Source of the DNA: Paracoccus sp. SMMA_5_TC
Lineage (GTDB): Bacteria; Pseudomonadota; Alphaproteobacteria; Rhodobacterales; Rhodobacteraceae
DNA: 64,000 nt
Direction of reading: 5' to 3'
Assembly: GCF_009696685.2 (NCBI RefSeq)
Contig: NZ_CP102355.1
Span: 1,083,001-1,147,000, forward strand
Position numbers and translations under genes: made by a program. The notes under the pieces are model-generated. The model did no database searches. It worked only from the letters and a program-made list of their open reading frames with translations, and was not told the DNA's origin. Positions 25,869 to 35,925 of this stretch are shown here, one piece after another (positions within the stretch are counted from its first letter, which is position 1; the number at the start of each line of letters is the position of its first letter).

Positions 25869-26076
25869 GTGAGCCTTCAAAATCGCGTATCTGGGGGTGC
25901 GCGGGACGTTCCGCCCACTTGCCGCCACCGCTTGCCTTGCCCTATCACGGGGCGGGAAAAGTCGGCGACGGGCGCGCATTTTCGGTTGGGCCGGATGTAT
26001 GCCTCGGGCGCCCAAGTGTCAATGTTTGCGCCCGTTCACCTGTCCGTGGAGGCGCCCGCCCATGAAAGGGAATGTC

Positions 26077-26916
26077 ATGCTGAAACCGCTTCTTGCCGCC
26101 ACGACGCTGATCGCGGCCTGGGGGCTGGCGCTGCCGGCGTCGGCGCAGGATGCCCAGACCGTTGTCGCCACCGTGAACGGCGAGGCGATCACCCTGGGCC
26201 AGATGATCGCCATGCGGCAAAGCCTGTCGCCCGAGATGACGCAGAACCTGCCGGATTCGGCGCTATGGGATCTGATGCTGGACCAGATGATCCGCCAGAC
26301 CGCGGTGGCCCAGCAGGCCGGCGACCCGCTGAGCAAGCGCGACGCGGCGGCGCTGGAAATCGAACGGCGCGCCTATCTGGCTGGCTCGGTCCTGGAAAAG
26401 GTCGCGGCCCCCGATCCCAGCGAGGCCGAGCTGAAGGCTGCCTATGACGCCGCCTTTGGCGCCAGCGCCCCAGCCACCGAATACCATGCCGCGCATATCC
26501 TGGTGAAAACCCGCGACGAGGCCGAGGCGATCGCCGCCCAGATCAAGGATGGCGCCGATTTCGGCAAGCTGGCGGCCGAGAAATCGACCGACAATTCCGG
26601 CCCGAACCAGGGCGATCTGGGCTGGTTCCAGCCCGAACAGATGGTCGAACCCTTTGCCGAGGCGGTAAAGGCGCTGAAAAAGGGCGAGGTCTCGGCCCCG
26701 GTCGAAACCCAGTTCGGCTGGCATATCATCCGCCTGATCGACAGCCGCGAGGTGACGCCGCCCGCCTTCGACGAGGTCAAGGAGGAGCTGGCCGTGCAAG
26801 TGCGCCGCGACCGCGTGCAGGCCGAAATCGACAAGCGTCTGGCCGAGGCCAAGGTCGAAAAGACCCCCGATCTGGCGCCCGAACTGCTGAACAAGACCGA
26901 TATCCTGGGGGAGTGA
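26077..26916 (+). CDS. Parvulin-type peptidyl-prolyl isomerase, exported
   Basis: A ~279-residue periplasmic isomerase of the SurA/PrsA type. A signal peptide ends at PASAQ. An N-terminal helical chaperone part (about residues 30-125) precedes the parvulin domain (about 130-225) with EYHAAHILVKTRDEAEAIA, GDLGWFQPEQMV and VETQFGWHIIRL. It would help fold envelope proteins exported through SecA next door. ATG 26077 has AAAGGG six bases upstream; ATG 26062, behind GGAGG, is equally possible and adds five residues. argJ starts three bases after the stop. Confidence 0.88.
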   Translation: MLKPLLAATTLIAAWGLALPASAQDAQTVVATVNGEAITLGQMIAMRQSLSPEMTQNLPDSALWDLMLDQMIRQTAVAQQAGDPLSKRDAAALEIERRAYLAGSVLEKVAAPDPSEAELKAAYDAAFGASAPATEYHAAHILVKTRDEAEAIAAQIKDGADFGKLAAEKSTDNSGPNQGDLGWFQPEQMVEPFAEAVKALKKGEVSAPVETQFGWHIIRLIDSREVTPPAFDEVKEELAVQVRRDRVQAEIDKRLAEAKVEKTPDLAPELLNKTDILGE

Positions 26917-26919
26917 TCC

Positions 26920-28320
26920 ATGGCCAAGGCCGAGGACAAGAAGCCGGCGCTGTCTGACGCCGAAAAGCTCAAGGCGCTGAAAAAGAAGCTCAAGAAGCTC
27001 AAGACCGCCATGCGCGAGGCCGCGGCCAGCATCGAAGCACGCGCTCAGCCGGCGGCGCCCGCCGCCCCGGTCAAGCCCGCCAATCCGGTCTCGCCGCTTG
27101 CGCCCGCCGCCTTTCCGCGCCTGCCGGTGATCGAGGGCGTGGAATTCGCCGCCGGCGCGGCCGGGGTGAAATATCGCGACCGCACCGATGTGATGCTGGT
27201 GCGCCTGGCGCCAGGCACGTCGATCGCCGGCGCCTTCACCCGTTCATCGACCCGCGCGGCAAGCATTCTCGACTGTCAGGCCAAGCTGGCGCTGGCGCAG
27301 GACACCAGTGCCGGCGCCGCGATCATCGTCAATTCCGGAAACGCCAATGCCTTTACGGGCCAGCTGGGGCAGCAGGCCGTCGATCAGGTCACCGGCGGCG
27401 TCGCCAAGGCGCTGGGGGTTCCGACAGAGCGGGTGTTTTCCTCGTCGACAGGGGTCATCGGCGAACCGCTGCCGGCGGATCGCATTACCGCGATCATCGG
27501 CGATCTGACAAAGCGTCTGGATGCCCGGGCTGCGGCCGAGGCGGCGCGCGCGATCATGACCACCGACACCTTTCCCAAGGGCGCGACCGCGACCGTGCAG
27601 GGCGACGGCGGGCCAATCCGCATCGTCGGCATCGCCAAGGGTTCGGGCATGATCGCGCCCGACATGGCCACGATGCTGGTTTACATCTTCACCGATGCCC
27701 GTATCGCGCCCGATCTGCTGCAAAAGCTGCTGTCAACGCATCTGACCAACAGCTTCAACGCCATTACGGTGGACAGCGATACCTCGACCTCGGACGCGCT
27801 GATCCTGGCGGCCACCGGCACCTCGCCGGCAGCACCGATCACCGATCTGCGTGCGCCGGCGGCGCGCCGGTTTTCCCGCGGGCTGGGCCAGGTCATGCTG
27901 GATCTTGCGCAGCAGGTGGTGCGCGACGGAGAGGGGGCGACAAAATTCGTCGAGGTGCAGGTCACCGGCGCCGCCACCCAGCTGGATGCGCATCGCGTTG
28001 CCATGGCGATTGCCAATTCGCCGCTGGTCAAGACCGCCATCGCGGGCGAGGATGCGAACTGGGGCCGGGTGGTGATGGCTGTTGGCAAATCCGGCGCCAA
28101 GGCCGATCGCGACCGGCTGACGATCCGCTTCGGAGATCTGGTCCTGGCCGAAAACGGCTGGCGCGCCCCCGATTACGACGAGGCCGCGGCCAGCGCCTAC
28201 ATGAAGCGCGATCATCTGGTGATCGGCGTTGACCTGGGACTGGGCAAATGCCGGCGCACGGTCTGGACCTGCGACCTCACCCATCGCTACATCGACATCA
28301 ACGCCGATTACCGCTCATGA
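26920..28320 (+). CDS. argJ: Glutamate N-acetyltransferase ArgJ with N-terminal extension
   Basis: A 466-residue ArgJ that moves the acetyl group from N-acetylornithine to glutamate in arginine synthesis and may also use acetyl-CoA. The autocleavage site is APDM-A/T-ML, where Thr becomes the new N-terminus of the beta chain. FSSSTGVIGEP, VNSGNANAFTG and GEDANWGRV are typical. Ordinary ArgJ is about 400-415 residues. Here residues 1-60 form an added lysine-rich helix (KLKALKKKLKKLKTAM) and an Ala/Pro linker. The start is three bases after the isomerase stop. mutT overlaps the stop by four bases. Confidence 0.93.
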   Translation: MAKAEDKKPALSDAEKLKALKKKLKKLKTAMREAAASIEARAQPAAPAAPVKPANPVSPLAPAAFPRLPVIEGVEFAAGAAGVKYRDRTDVMLVRLAPGTSIAGAFTRSSTRAASILDCQAKLALAQDTSAGAAIIVNSGNANAFTGQLGQQAVDQVTGGVAKALGVPTERVFSSSTGVIGEPLPADRITAIIGDLTKRLDARAAAEAARAIMTTDTFPKGATATVQGDGGPIRIVGIAKGSGMIAPDMATMLVYIFTDARIAPDLLQKLLSTHLTNSFNAITVDSDTSTSDALILAATGTSPAAPITDLRAPAARRFSRGLGQVMLDLAQQVVRDGEGATKFVEVQVTGAATQLDAHRVAMAIANSPLVKTAIAGEDANWGRVVMAVGKSGAKADRDRLTIRFGDLVLAENGWRAPDYDEAAASAYMKRDHLVIGVDLGLGKCRRTVWTCDLTHRYIDINADYRS

Positions 28321-28715
28321 AAACGGTTCTGGTCGCGGCGGTGGCGTTGATCGACGCCGATGGCCGGGTTCTGCTGGCGCAGCGCCCGCCGGGGAAATCT
28401 CTGGCGGGGCTGTGGGAATTTCCCGGCGGCAAGGTTGAACCCGGCGAAACCCCCGAAGCGGCGCTGATCCGCGAATTGCACGAGGAACTGGGCATCGACA
28501 CCTGGGCGTCCTGCCTGGCGCCGCTGACCTTTGCCAGCCATACCTATGACGACTTTCACCTGCTGATGCCGCTGTTCGCCTGTCGGCGCTGGCAGGGGGT
28601 GCCGCAGCCGCGCGAAGGGCAGGCTCTGGCCTGGGCGCGGGCCGCTGACCTGTCGCGCTATCCGATGCCGCCCGCGGATATCCCGCTGATCCCGATCCTC
28701 CGCGACTGGCTGTAA
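28317..28715 (+). CDS. mutT: 8-oxo-dGTP diphosphatase MutT
   Basis: A 132-residue Nudix hydrolase. The Nudix box GKVEPGETPEAALIREL-HEELGI (residues about 38-60) is complete, including the REL and EEL metal-binding glutamates. It would remove oxidised dGTP from the nucleotide pool. ATG 28317 overlaps the argJ stop (ATGA). The C-terminal part matches the common MutT form without a thiamine phosphate synthase-like extension. Confidence 0.92.
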   Translation: MKTVLVAAVALIDADGRVLLAQRPPGKSLAGLWEFPGGKVEPGETPEAALIRELHEELGIDTWASCLAPLTFASHTYDDFHLLMPLFACRRWQGVPQPREGQALAWARAADLSRYPMPPADIPLIPILRDWL

Positions 28716-28834
28716 TGCATTTTCGCCACAGGCGGCGCGATTTTGCCAAGCCGCGCCCGCCGGAAGAACAAATTCTGGTTAACATCCTGTCTTTTTGTGC
28801 AAGCCTGAAGGTCTGTAGAGGAGGAGATCGGGAC

Positions 28835-28963
28835 GTGATTCGCACCATCACCATTGGTAGCTGCATTTCTGTCCAGGGGATCTTTGAGCGCGCGGCCGAG
28901 AACGGCAGGATCGTGGTCCGCGTCGGAAGCAAGACCTATGAGGGCAAGCCCGTCCGGGCTTGA
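28835..28963 (+). CDS. Small conserved-type protein, GTG start
   Basis: A 42-residue protein beginning at GTG 28835, missed by most length cut-offs. A strong GAGGAG lies eight bases upstream. The sequence pattern (TITIGSCISVQGIFERAAENG, then IVVRVGSKTYEGKPV) suggests a compact beta-strand protein. I recall similar short proteins in other Rhodobacterales but know no function. An intrinsic terminator follows 28 bases after the stop, which supports a real independent transcript. Confidence 0.6.
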   Translation: MIRTITIGSCISVQGIFERAAENGRIVVRVGSKTYEGKPVRA

Positions 28964-28991
28964 GCCAAACGGAAATGTGCCAGAGACCGGA

Positions 28992-29015
28992 CGGGGCCTT
29001 GCGGGGCCCCGTTTT
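28992..29015 (+). terminator. Intrinsic terminator after the 42-residue gene
   Basis: CGGGGCC (28992-28998) pairs with GGCCCCG (29005-29011), then TTTT (29012-29015). It ends the argJ-mutT-small-gene run on the plus strand. Confidence 0.8.
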
Positions 29016-29079
29016 CCGTCGCGGCGTCGGGTGGTGACCCATCAAGATCAAGACCCATGCCAGCAGCGGCCGAAATCAC

Positions 29080-29790
29080 TCAGCCGTAATGCGACGATCC
29101 AGGCGGCCACCGGCTGATTTCCTTGGCCACCAGGCGCTTGATCCGTCTAAGGTAGGGGTCGTGGATCTGGTGCACAATCCGGCCGGTGATGGTGAGGTAA
29201 AGATACTCTGCGCCCGACCCCAGATAGCCGCGCGCATGGACAAGATTGCAAGCGATCTGTTGTTCTGAGTGGTCAAGAGCATCCAGGGCGGCAAAGCGTC
29301 CCCCCCCAGAAGGCAAGGGCGGGCACCGCGCCGCCGGATGTGGCGACCCGGACGCGGCGCGTCTGCGACAGGAATCCATGGCACGGGTATTCGCGGCGCA
29401 GAAGGGGTGACAGCACGTCGCGACGGGCGTCCTCGGCCACTCCAAGCATCATGCCCCGGCACCGCCCCCCCGGGCGCCAGCGTCAGCATGTGACCGGGCT
29501 GTTCGAGCGAGCCGCGGGCCCGCAGCATCGCGATGCCGAAGGCACGGCGCCCGCCGAGCGCGGTGCGGGTGCTTCGCGCGACCACCTCGAAGCCGGGGTT
29601 CCAGATCAGCGAGCCATAGGCAAAAATTCGAAGCGGGCCGCCTATGTGAGCTGCAAATGCTGTTCAAGCGCGGCGTCGAATTCCGCCTCCGCGGCGCGGG
29701 TAAAGCGATTCGACGGCTCTTGCGGCACGCGGGGCCGCAACGGGCGACGCGTTCCGGCGTCAGGGCCGAGGGGGCGACTGCCCTGGGCGT
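29080..29790 (-). pseudogene. chaC: Decayed glutathione gamma-glutamylcyclotransferase (ChaC) gene
   Basis: Pieces of one ChaC-like protein appear in successive frames on the minus strand. In order they are LTPERVAR near 29767; FTRAAEAEFDAALEQ ending at a TAG stop (29642-29644); FAYGSLIWNPGFEVVARST with the YGSL substrate-binding motif; CRGMMLGVAEDARRDVL; and ARGYLGSGAEYLYLT with IHDPYLRR, ending at TGA 29080. At least three frame breaks fall in homopolymer runs, near 29625 (five T), 29465 (seven G) and 29303 (eight G), each repairable by one base. Together with the stop codon and an N-terminal shift this shows decay, although homopolymer sequencing errors could explain part of it. Intact ChaC degrades glutathione to 5-oxoproline and Cys-Gly. 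Confidence 0.75.
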
Positions 29791-29799
29791 TGACGCTGT

Positions 29800-30306
29800 T
29801 GCATGACCGCTAACCCGCATGGCGGCCTGATCTGCCGGGCAGGTTGACACAGGTTGCCGGTGGCTCGAAGCCGGGGCTTCACGGCCATAGGATCGTGACG
29901 ATATCGCCAACCGCCACGCCACAGTCCTGGCGCGGGCGATTCCCTGGCTGCGGGACGGGCAGGCGGGCCGGGCGCGTTGTCCGGCATTTCGCCGGCTGAT
30001 GCCGCGACGGCGCGCGGCCGCGGCCCGGTCAGCCGTCCCGCATGACGGGCCTGCCCTCAGGAAACCCCGGGGGGGCATTCTCGCGCCTCGCTGGCGATCG
30101 GACCGCGTGATGCCCGCAACCGGGGCTTCCCATGGGGCGAAGCAGCACCGCGTCCCCCGGCCGCCAGCAAGACGACCGGCAGCCATCGCTTTCGGCACAG
30201 CTGCTCTGCGCGCAGACGAAATCGCCCGCCTGCGCCAGGGGCGGCATGCGGGCGATTTGCCGGGCGGGGTCTTGCGCGACCCGCCCGGTCTGTTGTCACT
30301 GGCGGC
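29800..30306. other. Gene-free stretch downstream of infB
   Basis: About 500 bases with no recognisable gene. Open frames exist on the minus strand but are Arg- and Pro-rich, lack ribosome binding sites and show no family motif. Given the chaC remnant next to it, this is probably degraded coding DNA. The only structure found is the hairpin at 30260-30288. Confidence 0.5.
30260..30288 (-). terminator. Hairpin after infB
   Basis: CCGGGCGGG (30260-30268) pairs with CCCGCCCGG (30280-30288) around an 11-base loop, about 20 bases beyond the infB stop. There is no U-run, so it is a possible but weak terminator or mRNA-stabilising stem. Confidence 0.45.
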
Positions 30307-32853
30307 TTACAGCTTGCGCTGCACCTCTTCGCGCTCGAAGATCTCGATGACATCGCCCTTGCGGATGTCGTCATAGTTTTCAAAGGCCATGCCGCATTCC
30401 TGGCCGGACTGCACTTCCTTGACCTCGTCCTTGAAGCGCTTGAGCGTTTTCAGCGTGCCTTCGTGGATCACCACGTTGTCGCGCAGCAGACGCACCCCGG
30501 CGGAACGCCGCGCCACGCCTTCGGTGACCAGGCAGCCGGCGACATTGCCCACGCCGGTGACACGGAATACCTCGCGGATTTCCGCATAGCCGATGAAATT
30601 CTCGCGCACTTCGGCCGACAGCAGGCCCGAGGCCGCCGCCTTGATGTCATCCACCAGGTCGTAGATGATCGAGTAATAGCGGATCTCGACACCTTTCTGG
30701 TTCGCGGCATTGCGCGCGGGCGCATTGGCGCGGACGTTGAAGCCGATGACCGGGGCGCGGCTGGCTTCCGCCAGGCCGACATCCGATTCGGTGATCGCGC
30801 CCACGCCGTAATGCAGCACGCGCACCCGAACCTCGTCGTTGCCGATCTTTTCCAGCGCCTGCACGATCGCCTCGGCCGAACCCTGCACGTCGGCCTTGAC
30901 CACCACCGGCAGCTCGGCAACGTTCTCGTCCGCCTTGGCCTTTGCAAGCATCTGGTCCAGCGTGATGGCCGCACCGGCGGCTGCGCGCTTGTCCTTGGCG
31001 GCCTGGATCCGGTAATCGGCGATCTCGCGCGCCTGGGCCTCGGTTTCGACCACGTTCAGCACGTCACCGGCTTCGGGCGTGCCGTTGAGCCCCAGCACCT
31101 CGACCGGAACCGAGGGGCCGGCTTCGTCCACGCGCTCGCCCTTGTCGTTGATCAAGGCGCGCACCTTGCCCCACTGTTCGCCGACGACGAAGATGTCACC
31201 GCGCTTCAGCGTGCCGTTCTGAACCAGCACGGTGGCGACCGGGCCGCGGCCCACGTCCAGCTTGGCCTCGATCACCGCGCCCGAAGCCGGGCGGTCCGGA
31301 TTGGCCTTCAGTTCGAGAATCTCGGCCTGCAGCGCGATCGCTTCCAGCAATTCGTCCAGGCCCTTGCCGGTCTTGGCCGAAACCTCGACATCCTGCACGT
31401 CGCCCGACAATGCCTCGACGACCACCTCATGCTGCAACAGATCGGTGCGCACCTTCTGCGGGTTGGCATCCGGCTTGTCGACCTTGTTGATGGCGACGAT
31501 CATCGGCACCTTGGCGGCCTTGGCGTGATTGATCGCCTCGACCGTCTGCGGCATCACGGCATCATCGGCGGCAACCACCAGCACCACGATGTCCGTGACC
31601 TGCGCGCCCCGGGCCCGCATCGAGGTGAAGGCCGCATGGCCCGGCGTGTCGAGGAAGGTCAGCACGGCCCCGTTCGAGGCCTTGACCTGATAGGCGCCGA
31701 TATGCTGGGTGATGCCCCCGGCTTCGCCCGACACCACATTGGTGTGCCGGATCGCATCCAGAAGCGATGTCTTGCCGTGGTCGACATGGCCCATGATGGT
31801 GATGATCGGTGCGCGGGGGCGCAGATCCTCGGGCCGGTCCTCGACCTGGTCGATCACCTGTTCGACATCGGCATCGCTGACGCGCACGGCGCGATGGCCG
31901 AATTCGTCGATGACCAGTTCGGCCGTGTCGGCGTCGATGGACTGGTTGGCCGTGACCATCATGCCCATTTTCATCAGCGACTTGACGACATCGGCGGCGC
32001 GTTCGGCCATGCGGTTGGCCAGTTCCGACACGACGATGGTCTCGGGCAGCTGCACGTCGCGGACCTGCTTTTCGGCGCGTTGGTGGCCACCCATCGCCTT
32101 CTGGCGGGCCTTTTCCTGCTTGCGCTTCATCGCCGCCAGACTGCGCTGGCGCCCGCCTTCACCGTCCAGCGCCTGGCTCAGCGACAGCTTGCCGGTGCGG
32201 CGATTGTCGTCGCGCGCCTTGGCGCGGCTGTCGCGATCATCGGCGCCTGCTGTCCGGGTATCGCGGTCGCGATCGGTCTTGCGCGGGCCGGCGGCGCTGA
32301 CACCCTTGGTCTCGGCGCGCACGGCAGCGGCTTCGACCGCGGCACGGTCGGCAGGGCTGGCTGGACGGGCCTCGGCCTTGGGCTTGGTAACCTCGGCCTT
32401 CTTGCGCTCGCGCAATTCGGCCTCGCGCGCGCGGCGCTCGTCCTCTTCGGCTTTCAGCCGCAGCGCCTCTTCGCGCTCGCGCTCTTCGCGCTCCTTGGCT
32501 TCCAGTTCCTGCCTGCGGCGCTCGCGTTCTTCCTCGCGCGCCTTTTCTTCGGCGGCGCGCTGGGCGGCCTCTTCGGCTTCGCGGGCCTTCGCTGCCTTCA
32601 GCGCGGCCAGGCGGCGCTCCATTTCGGCATCCGAGATCCCTGCGGGGCGTTTGGAAGGATCGCCGGCCACCGCCGCGGGCGTGCCCGAGCGCGAACCGGC
32701 CGCCGCCGCACCGGCCTTGCCCGGCACGACCACGCGCTTGCGCTTGGTCTCGACCACCACATTATGGGTCCGCCCGTGGCTGAAGCTTTGCTTCACATGG
32801 CCCGAACGGCCGCCACCAAGACCCAGGGGTTTCTTTCCGTCGTTGTCGCTCAT
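30307..32853 (-). CDS. infB: Translation initiation factor IF-2
   Basis: An 848-residue IF-2 that places initiator tRNA on the ribosome using GTP. The N-terminus is a long charged region (residues about 85-190 rich in Glu, Arg and Ala, likely a single long helix). The G domain has [12 protein letters not shown] (G1), DTPGHAAF (G3) and NKVDKPDAN (G4), and domains II-IV follow to a C-terminus ending EVQRKL. ATG 32853 gives [15 protein letters not shown], the family's usual opening. It is last in the rimP-nusA-ylxR-infB operon. Confidence 0.97.
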   Translation of the reverse strand: MSDNDGKKPLGLGGGRSGHVKQSFSHGRTHNVVVETKRKRVVVPGKAGAAAAGSRSGTPAAVAGDPSKRPAGISDAEMERRLAALKAAKAREAEEAAQRAAEEKAREEERERRRQELEAKEREEREREEALRLKAEEDERRAREAELRERKKAEVTKPKAEARPASPADRAAVEAAAVRAETKGVSAAGPRKTDRDRDTRTAGADDRDSRAKARDDNRRTGKLSLSQALDGEGGRQRSLAAMKRKQEKARQKAMGGHQRAEKQVRDVQLPETIVVSELANRMAERAADVVKSLMKMGMMVTANQSIDADTAELVIDEFGHRAVRVSDADVEQVIDQVEDRPEDLRPRAPIITIMGHVDHGKTSLLDAIRHTNVVSGEAGGITQHIGAYQVKASNGAVLTFLDTPGHAAFTSMRARGAQVTDIVVLVVAADDAVMPQTVEAINHAKAAKVPMIVAINKVDKPDANPQKVRTDLLQHEVVVEALSGDVQDVEVSAKTGKGLDELLEAIALQAEILELKANPDRPASGAVIEAKLDVGRGPVATVLVQNGTLKRGDIFVVGEQWGKVRALINDKGERVDEAGPSVPVEVLGLNGTPEAGDVLNVVETEAQAREIADYRIQAAKDKRAAAGAAITLDQMLAKAKADENVAELPVVVKADVQGSAEAIVQALEKIGNDEVRVRVLHYGVGAITESDVGLAEASRAPVIGFNVRANAPARNAANQKGVEIRYYSIIYDLVDDIKAAASGLLSAEVRENFIGYAEIREVFRVTGVGNVAGCLVTEGVARRSAGVRLLRDNVVIHEGTLKTLKRFKDEVKEVQSGQECGMAFENYDDIRKGDVIEIFEREEVQRKL

Positions 32854-32860
32854 CCGATCT

Positions 32861-33481
32861 TCATTCCTTCCCGGCGGCCGAATCGCCGCCGTCATGCCCG
32901 CGCAGACCCGTCAGTCTGCTGGCGTCCCTGATCAATTTGTCCGTCAGGCCCCCCGGCGCAAGCGCGCTGTGTATGACATGATCGCGCCCAAAGGACAAAC
33001 CCAATTCTGAGGCGGTCAGGCAGCCGAACCACCGCCCGCCCGGCGGTGTCCACAGCTTGCCCTTGCCCCGGTCGGAACCGTCGCTGGCCTGCAACAGCAC
33101 CTTGGCCTTGCCGCTGGCCAGCCAGTCCTTGACCTTTTCAAAACCGGCGACGGCCAGACCGGCCTTGCGCGCGAGCGACAGCGTATCGGTCACGCGCCGC
33201 GCCAGCCCGGATTCGATCATCGCCAGCAGCTCTGGCGGTGCGGTGACGCGCGCCTTGGCGCCACGCGAAAACAAACCCTTGCTGGCGGCGCGATCCAGGG
33301 CCGCCCGATCGGCCAGCACCCAGAATCCGCGCCCAGGCAGCTTTTCGGCCAGATCCGGAACCACCTGCCCATCCGGTCCGGCGACAAAGCGGATCAGCCC
33401 GGCCCGAGGCTGAACCTCGCCCGTGACGATGCAGCGCCGTTCGGGCGTTTCGCGGTCCTTGATGCGGCCCCCGCGCGTCAT
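32861..33481 (-). CDS. ylxR: YlxR-type RNA-binding protein with L7Ae-like half
   Basis: A 206-residue protein. Residues about 10-90 are the YlxR/DUF448 domain ([20 protein letters not shown] and [13 protein letters not shown]). Residues about 95-175 resemble an L7Ae-like RNA-binding fold ([19 protein letters not shown]). Alphaproteobacteria commonly carry this two-domain form between nusA and infB. A role in RNA or ribosome binding is inferred from family and operon. Seven bases separate it from infB. Confidence 0.9.
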   Translation of the reverse strand: MTRGGRIKDRETPERRCIVTGEVQPRAGLIRFVAGPDGQVVPDLAEKLPGRGFWVLADRAALDRAASKGLFSRGAKARVTAPPELLAMIESGLARRVTDTLSLARKAGLAVAGFEKVKDWLASGKAKVLLQASDGSDRGKGKLWTPPGGRWFGCLTASELGLSFGRDHVIHSALAPGGLTDKLIRDASRLTGLRGHDGGDSAAGKE

Positions 33482-33496
33482 GAGCGATCCGGGGCG

Positions 33497-35173
33497 TTAC
33501 ACCCCGGCCCCCTGTTCATCATCGGTGCCTTCGGCCGAATCGGCTTCCAGCTCGGTCGGATCGACCCAGCCCAGCATGACGCGGGCGGTCATCACCATGT
33601 TCTGCGCATCTTCCAGCGTCACGCCAAAAGGTTCCAGGATTCCGTCATCCTTCACGCGCTGACCTTTCTGGGTCGTCCAGCCGCCGGCCAGTTCCCAATC
33701 GGCGCAGGTGGCGAAATCCTCAAGGGTCTTGACGCCGTCCTTGGCCAGGGCTTCGGCCATCTGCGGGGTAATGCCCTCGAACTCGATCAGGCTGTCCTCG
33801 GCCCCCAGGGCACGGGCATTTTCCAGCGCCGCCTTGCTTGCGGCCTCGAGATGCTCGCGCGCCCGGGTCTGCAGTTCCTCGGCGGTCGATTCGTCGACGC
33901 CGTCGATCGACAACAGCTCGTCCAGGTCGACATAGGCGACCTCTTCCAGATTGGTGAAGCCTTCCGCGACCAGCAGCTGGGCGAAGAATTCGTCCAGATC
34001 CAGCGTGTCCATGAACAGCTTGGTGCGGGCATTGAACTCGGCCTGACGGCGTTTGGATTCCTCTTCCTCGGTCAGGATGTCGATGTCGAGCCCGGTCAGC
34101 TGGCTGGCCAGACGCACGTTCTGGCCGCGCCGGCCGATGGCCAGGCTCAGCTGTTCGTCCGGCACCACCACCTCGATGCGGGTCGCATCCTCGTCAAAAA
34201 CGACCTTGGCGACCTCGGCCGGTTGCAGGGCATTGACAAGGAAGGTGGCCTGATCCTCGGACCAGGGGATGATGTCGATCTTTTCGCCCTGAAGTTCCCC
34301 GACCACCGCCTGCACGCGGCTGCCCCGCATGCCGACGCAGGCGCCTACCGGATCGATCGAATTGTCATAGCTGATGACGGCGATCTTGGCGCGCGAGCCC
34401 GGGTCGCGGGCGACGGCCTTGATCTCGATCACGCCGTCGTAGATTTCGGGAACCTCCATCTTGAACAGTTCGGCCATGAACTGCGGATCGGTGCGCGACA
34501 GGAAGATCTGGGGCCCGCGGGCCTCGCGGCGCACATCCTTGACATAGGCGCGGATGCGGTCGTTCGGGCGATAGCTTTCGCGGCCGATCTTTTCGTTGCG
34601 GCGCAGGATCGCCTCGCCCCGGCCGACATCGACGATGATGTTGCCGTATTCCTCGCGCTTGACCACACCGTTGATGATGGTGCCGACGCGGTCCTTGAAT
34701 TCCTCATATTGACGATCACGCTCGGCCTCGCGGACCTTTTGCAGGATCACCTGCTTGGCCGATTGCGCGGCGATACGGCCCAGGTCGACCGGCGGCACCT
34801 GTTCCTCGAACACGTCGCCGGGCTGCGGCAGGCCGCTGAAATCGGTCAGCGGCTGACCGTCGCGCAACCAGGTCGAACGACCATCCTTTGCCGGGGCGAA
34901 ATAGACGCGCGCCTGCTCTGCGGTGAACTCGGCCTGATAGTTTTCGACGGCGTCATCCGCCACCACCGTGCGGGCCCGGGTGAAGGTGGCGTTTCCGGTC
35001 TTGCGGTCGATATGGACACGGATGTCCATTTCCGATCCGTAGCGCGACTTGGCGGCGCGGGCCAGGCTGTCCTCCATCGCCTCGATCACCAGATCGGGGT
35101 CGATCATCTTTTCGCGCGCGACCGCCTCGGCGGTCTGGAGCAGCTCAAGCTGGTTGGCAGAGGTGATGGCCAT
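33497..35173 (-). CDS. nusA: Transcription elongation factor NusA
   Basis: A 558-residue NusA acting in pausing, termination and antitermination with RNA polymerase. It has an N-terminal polymerase-binding domain, an S1 domain (about 135-200, [21 protein letters not shown]), KH1 and KH2 ([18 protein letters not shown] and [17 protein letters not shown]), and two C-terminal helix-hairpin-helix-type repeats. It ends in an acidic tail. It is three bases after rimP. Confidence 0.96.
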   Translation of the reverse strand: MAITSANQLELLQTAEAVAREKMIDPDLVIEAMEDSLARAAKSRYGSEMDIRVHIDRKTGNATFTRARTVVADDAVENYQAEFTAEQARVYFAPAKDGRSTWLRDGQPLTDFSGLPQPGDVFEEQVPPVDLGRIAAQSAKQVILQKVREAERDRQYEEFKDRVGTIINGVVKREEYGNIIVDVGRGEAILRRNEKIGRESYRPNDRIRAYVKDVRREARGPQIFLSRTDPQFMAELFKMEVPEIYDGVIEIKAVARDPGSRAKIAVISYDNSIDPVGACVGMRGSRVQAVVGELQGEKIDIIPWSEDQATFLVNALQPAEVAKVVFDEDATRIEVVVPDEQLSLAIGRRGQNVRLASQLTGLDIDILTEEEESKRRQAEFNARTKLFMDTLDLDEFFAQLLVAEGFTNLEEVAYVDLDELLSIDGVDESTAEELQTRAREHLEAASKAALENARALGAEDSLIEFEGITPQMAEALAKDGVKTLEDFATCADWELAGGWTTQKGQRVKDDGILEPFGVTLEDAQNMVMTARVMLGWVDPTELEADSAEGTDDEQGAGV

Positions 35174-35176
35174 TCC

Positions 35177-35779
35177 TCACTCCTTCAGGCCGGCATCGCC
35201 GGCTTCCGTTTCGATCTCGTCAAAGGCGGCCTCGTCCAGGTGGTCGATCGGCACGCCAGCGTCCTTTTTCTGCCGCAGCATCTCGGCAATCAGTTCGTCG
35301 GTCAGCACCAGCTTGGCATCCGACAGCCAGTCGAAATTCAGGCCGATGGTATGGGTTTCGCCGCCCTCGTCGATGTTGATCAGCACCTCGTCGCCCTCGA
35401 CCCCGGCCAGCACGCCCTTGAAGCGCTTGCGCCCGTCGATGGGCTGATTGGTCTCGACGCGGGCCTCATAGCCCTCGAAGGCGGCAAAGTCCTTCAGCCG
35501 GGTCAGTGGCCGATCGATGCCGGGGCTGCTGACCTCGAGGTGGTAATTGTCCTCGATCGGATCCTCGACATCCAGAACCGCGCTGACGGCGGTGGAGATA
35601 TCGGCGCAATCATCGACATTGATCCCGCCTTCGGGACGGTCGGCCATGATCTGCAGCGTTGCGGTCTTGCCCCCCTGCAGACGGATCCGCACCAGTTCAA
35701 ACCCCAGATCCTCGATCACCGGGGCGATGATTTCGGCCAGGCGCCGGTCGATGGCGGTCTTGGCGATGAGGTCCGTCAT
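35177..35779 (-). CDS. rimP: Ribosome maturation factor RimP
   Basis: A 200-residue RimP needed for 30S subunit maturation. The N-terminal domain carries [12 protein letters not shown] and [10 protein letters not shown], then the family hallmark [15 protein letters not shown], then an Sm-like C-terminal domain. It is the first gene of the nusA-infB operon; the tspO terminator lies 23 bases upstream. Confidence 0.95.
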   Translation of the reverse strand: MTDLIAKTAIDRRLAEIIAPVIEDLGFELVRIRLQGGKTATLQIMADRPEGGINVDDCADISTAVSAVLDVEDPIEDNYHLEVSSPGIDRPLTRLKDFAAFEGYEARVETNQPIDGRKRFKGVLAGVEGDEVLINIDEGGETHTIGLNFDWLSDAKLVLTDELIAEMLRQKKDAGVPIDHLDEAAFDEIETEAGDAGLKE

Positions 35780-35801
35780 GATGATCCCCCAAATACGAAA
35801 A

Positions 35802-35819
35802 ACGGGCCAAGCGGCCCGT
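35802..35819 (-). terminator. Intrinsic terminator of the pip-tspO operon
   Basis: ACGGGCC (35802-35808) pairs with GGCCCGT (35813-35819). On the minus strand a TTTTT run follows. It sits about 105 bases beyond the tspO stop and just before rimP. Confidence 0.75.
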
Positions 35820-35925
35820 GCGTCTTACCGGTGGGCAGATTTTGGACACCTGCGCCGCTGTCGAGGCCCATATAGGCCCGTTGCGCTGCAATTGCAAGGT
35901 AAACCGTGCAATCCGCGGCCGACCC

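Noticed and set aside
23178..26447. Long plus-strand open frame antisense to secA and reaching into the isomerase gene
   Set aside because: It arises from GC-rich codon bias. The protein has no domains, and the secA frame matches its family end to end.
30120..30240. A minus-strand stretch resembling the LLAAG-RG start of MobA-like nucleotidyltransferases
   Set aside because: The match is a few residues long, sits in an Arg-rich random frame and is not followed by other family motifs.
30463..32931. Open frame of over 800 codons antisense to infB
   Set aside because: Composition is that of a shadow frame, with no ribosome binding site and no family motif. The infB assignment is certain.
34010..35875. 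Plus-strand open frame antisense to nusA and rimP
   Set aside because: Both minus-strand genes match their families fully. The antisense product has no recognisable feature.
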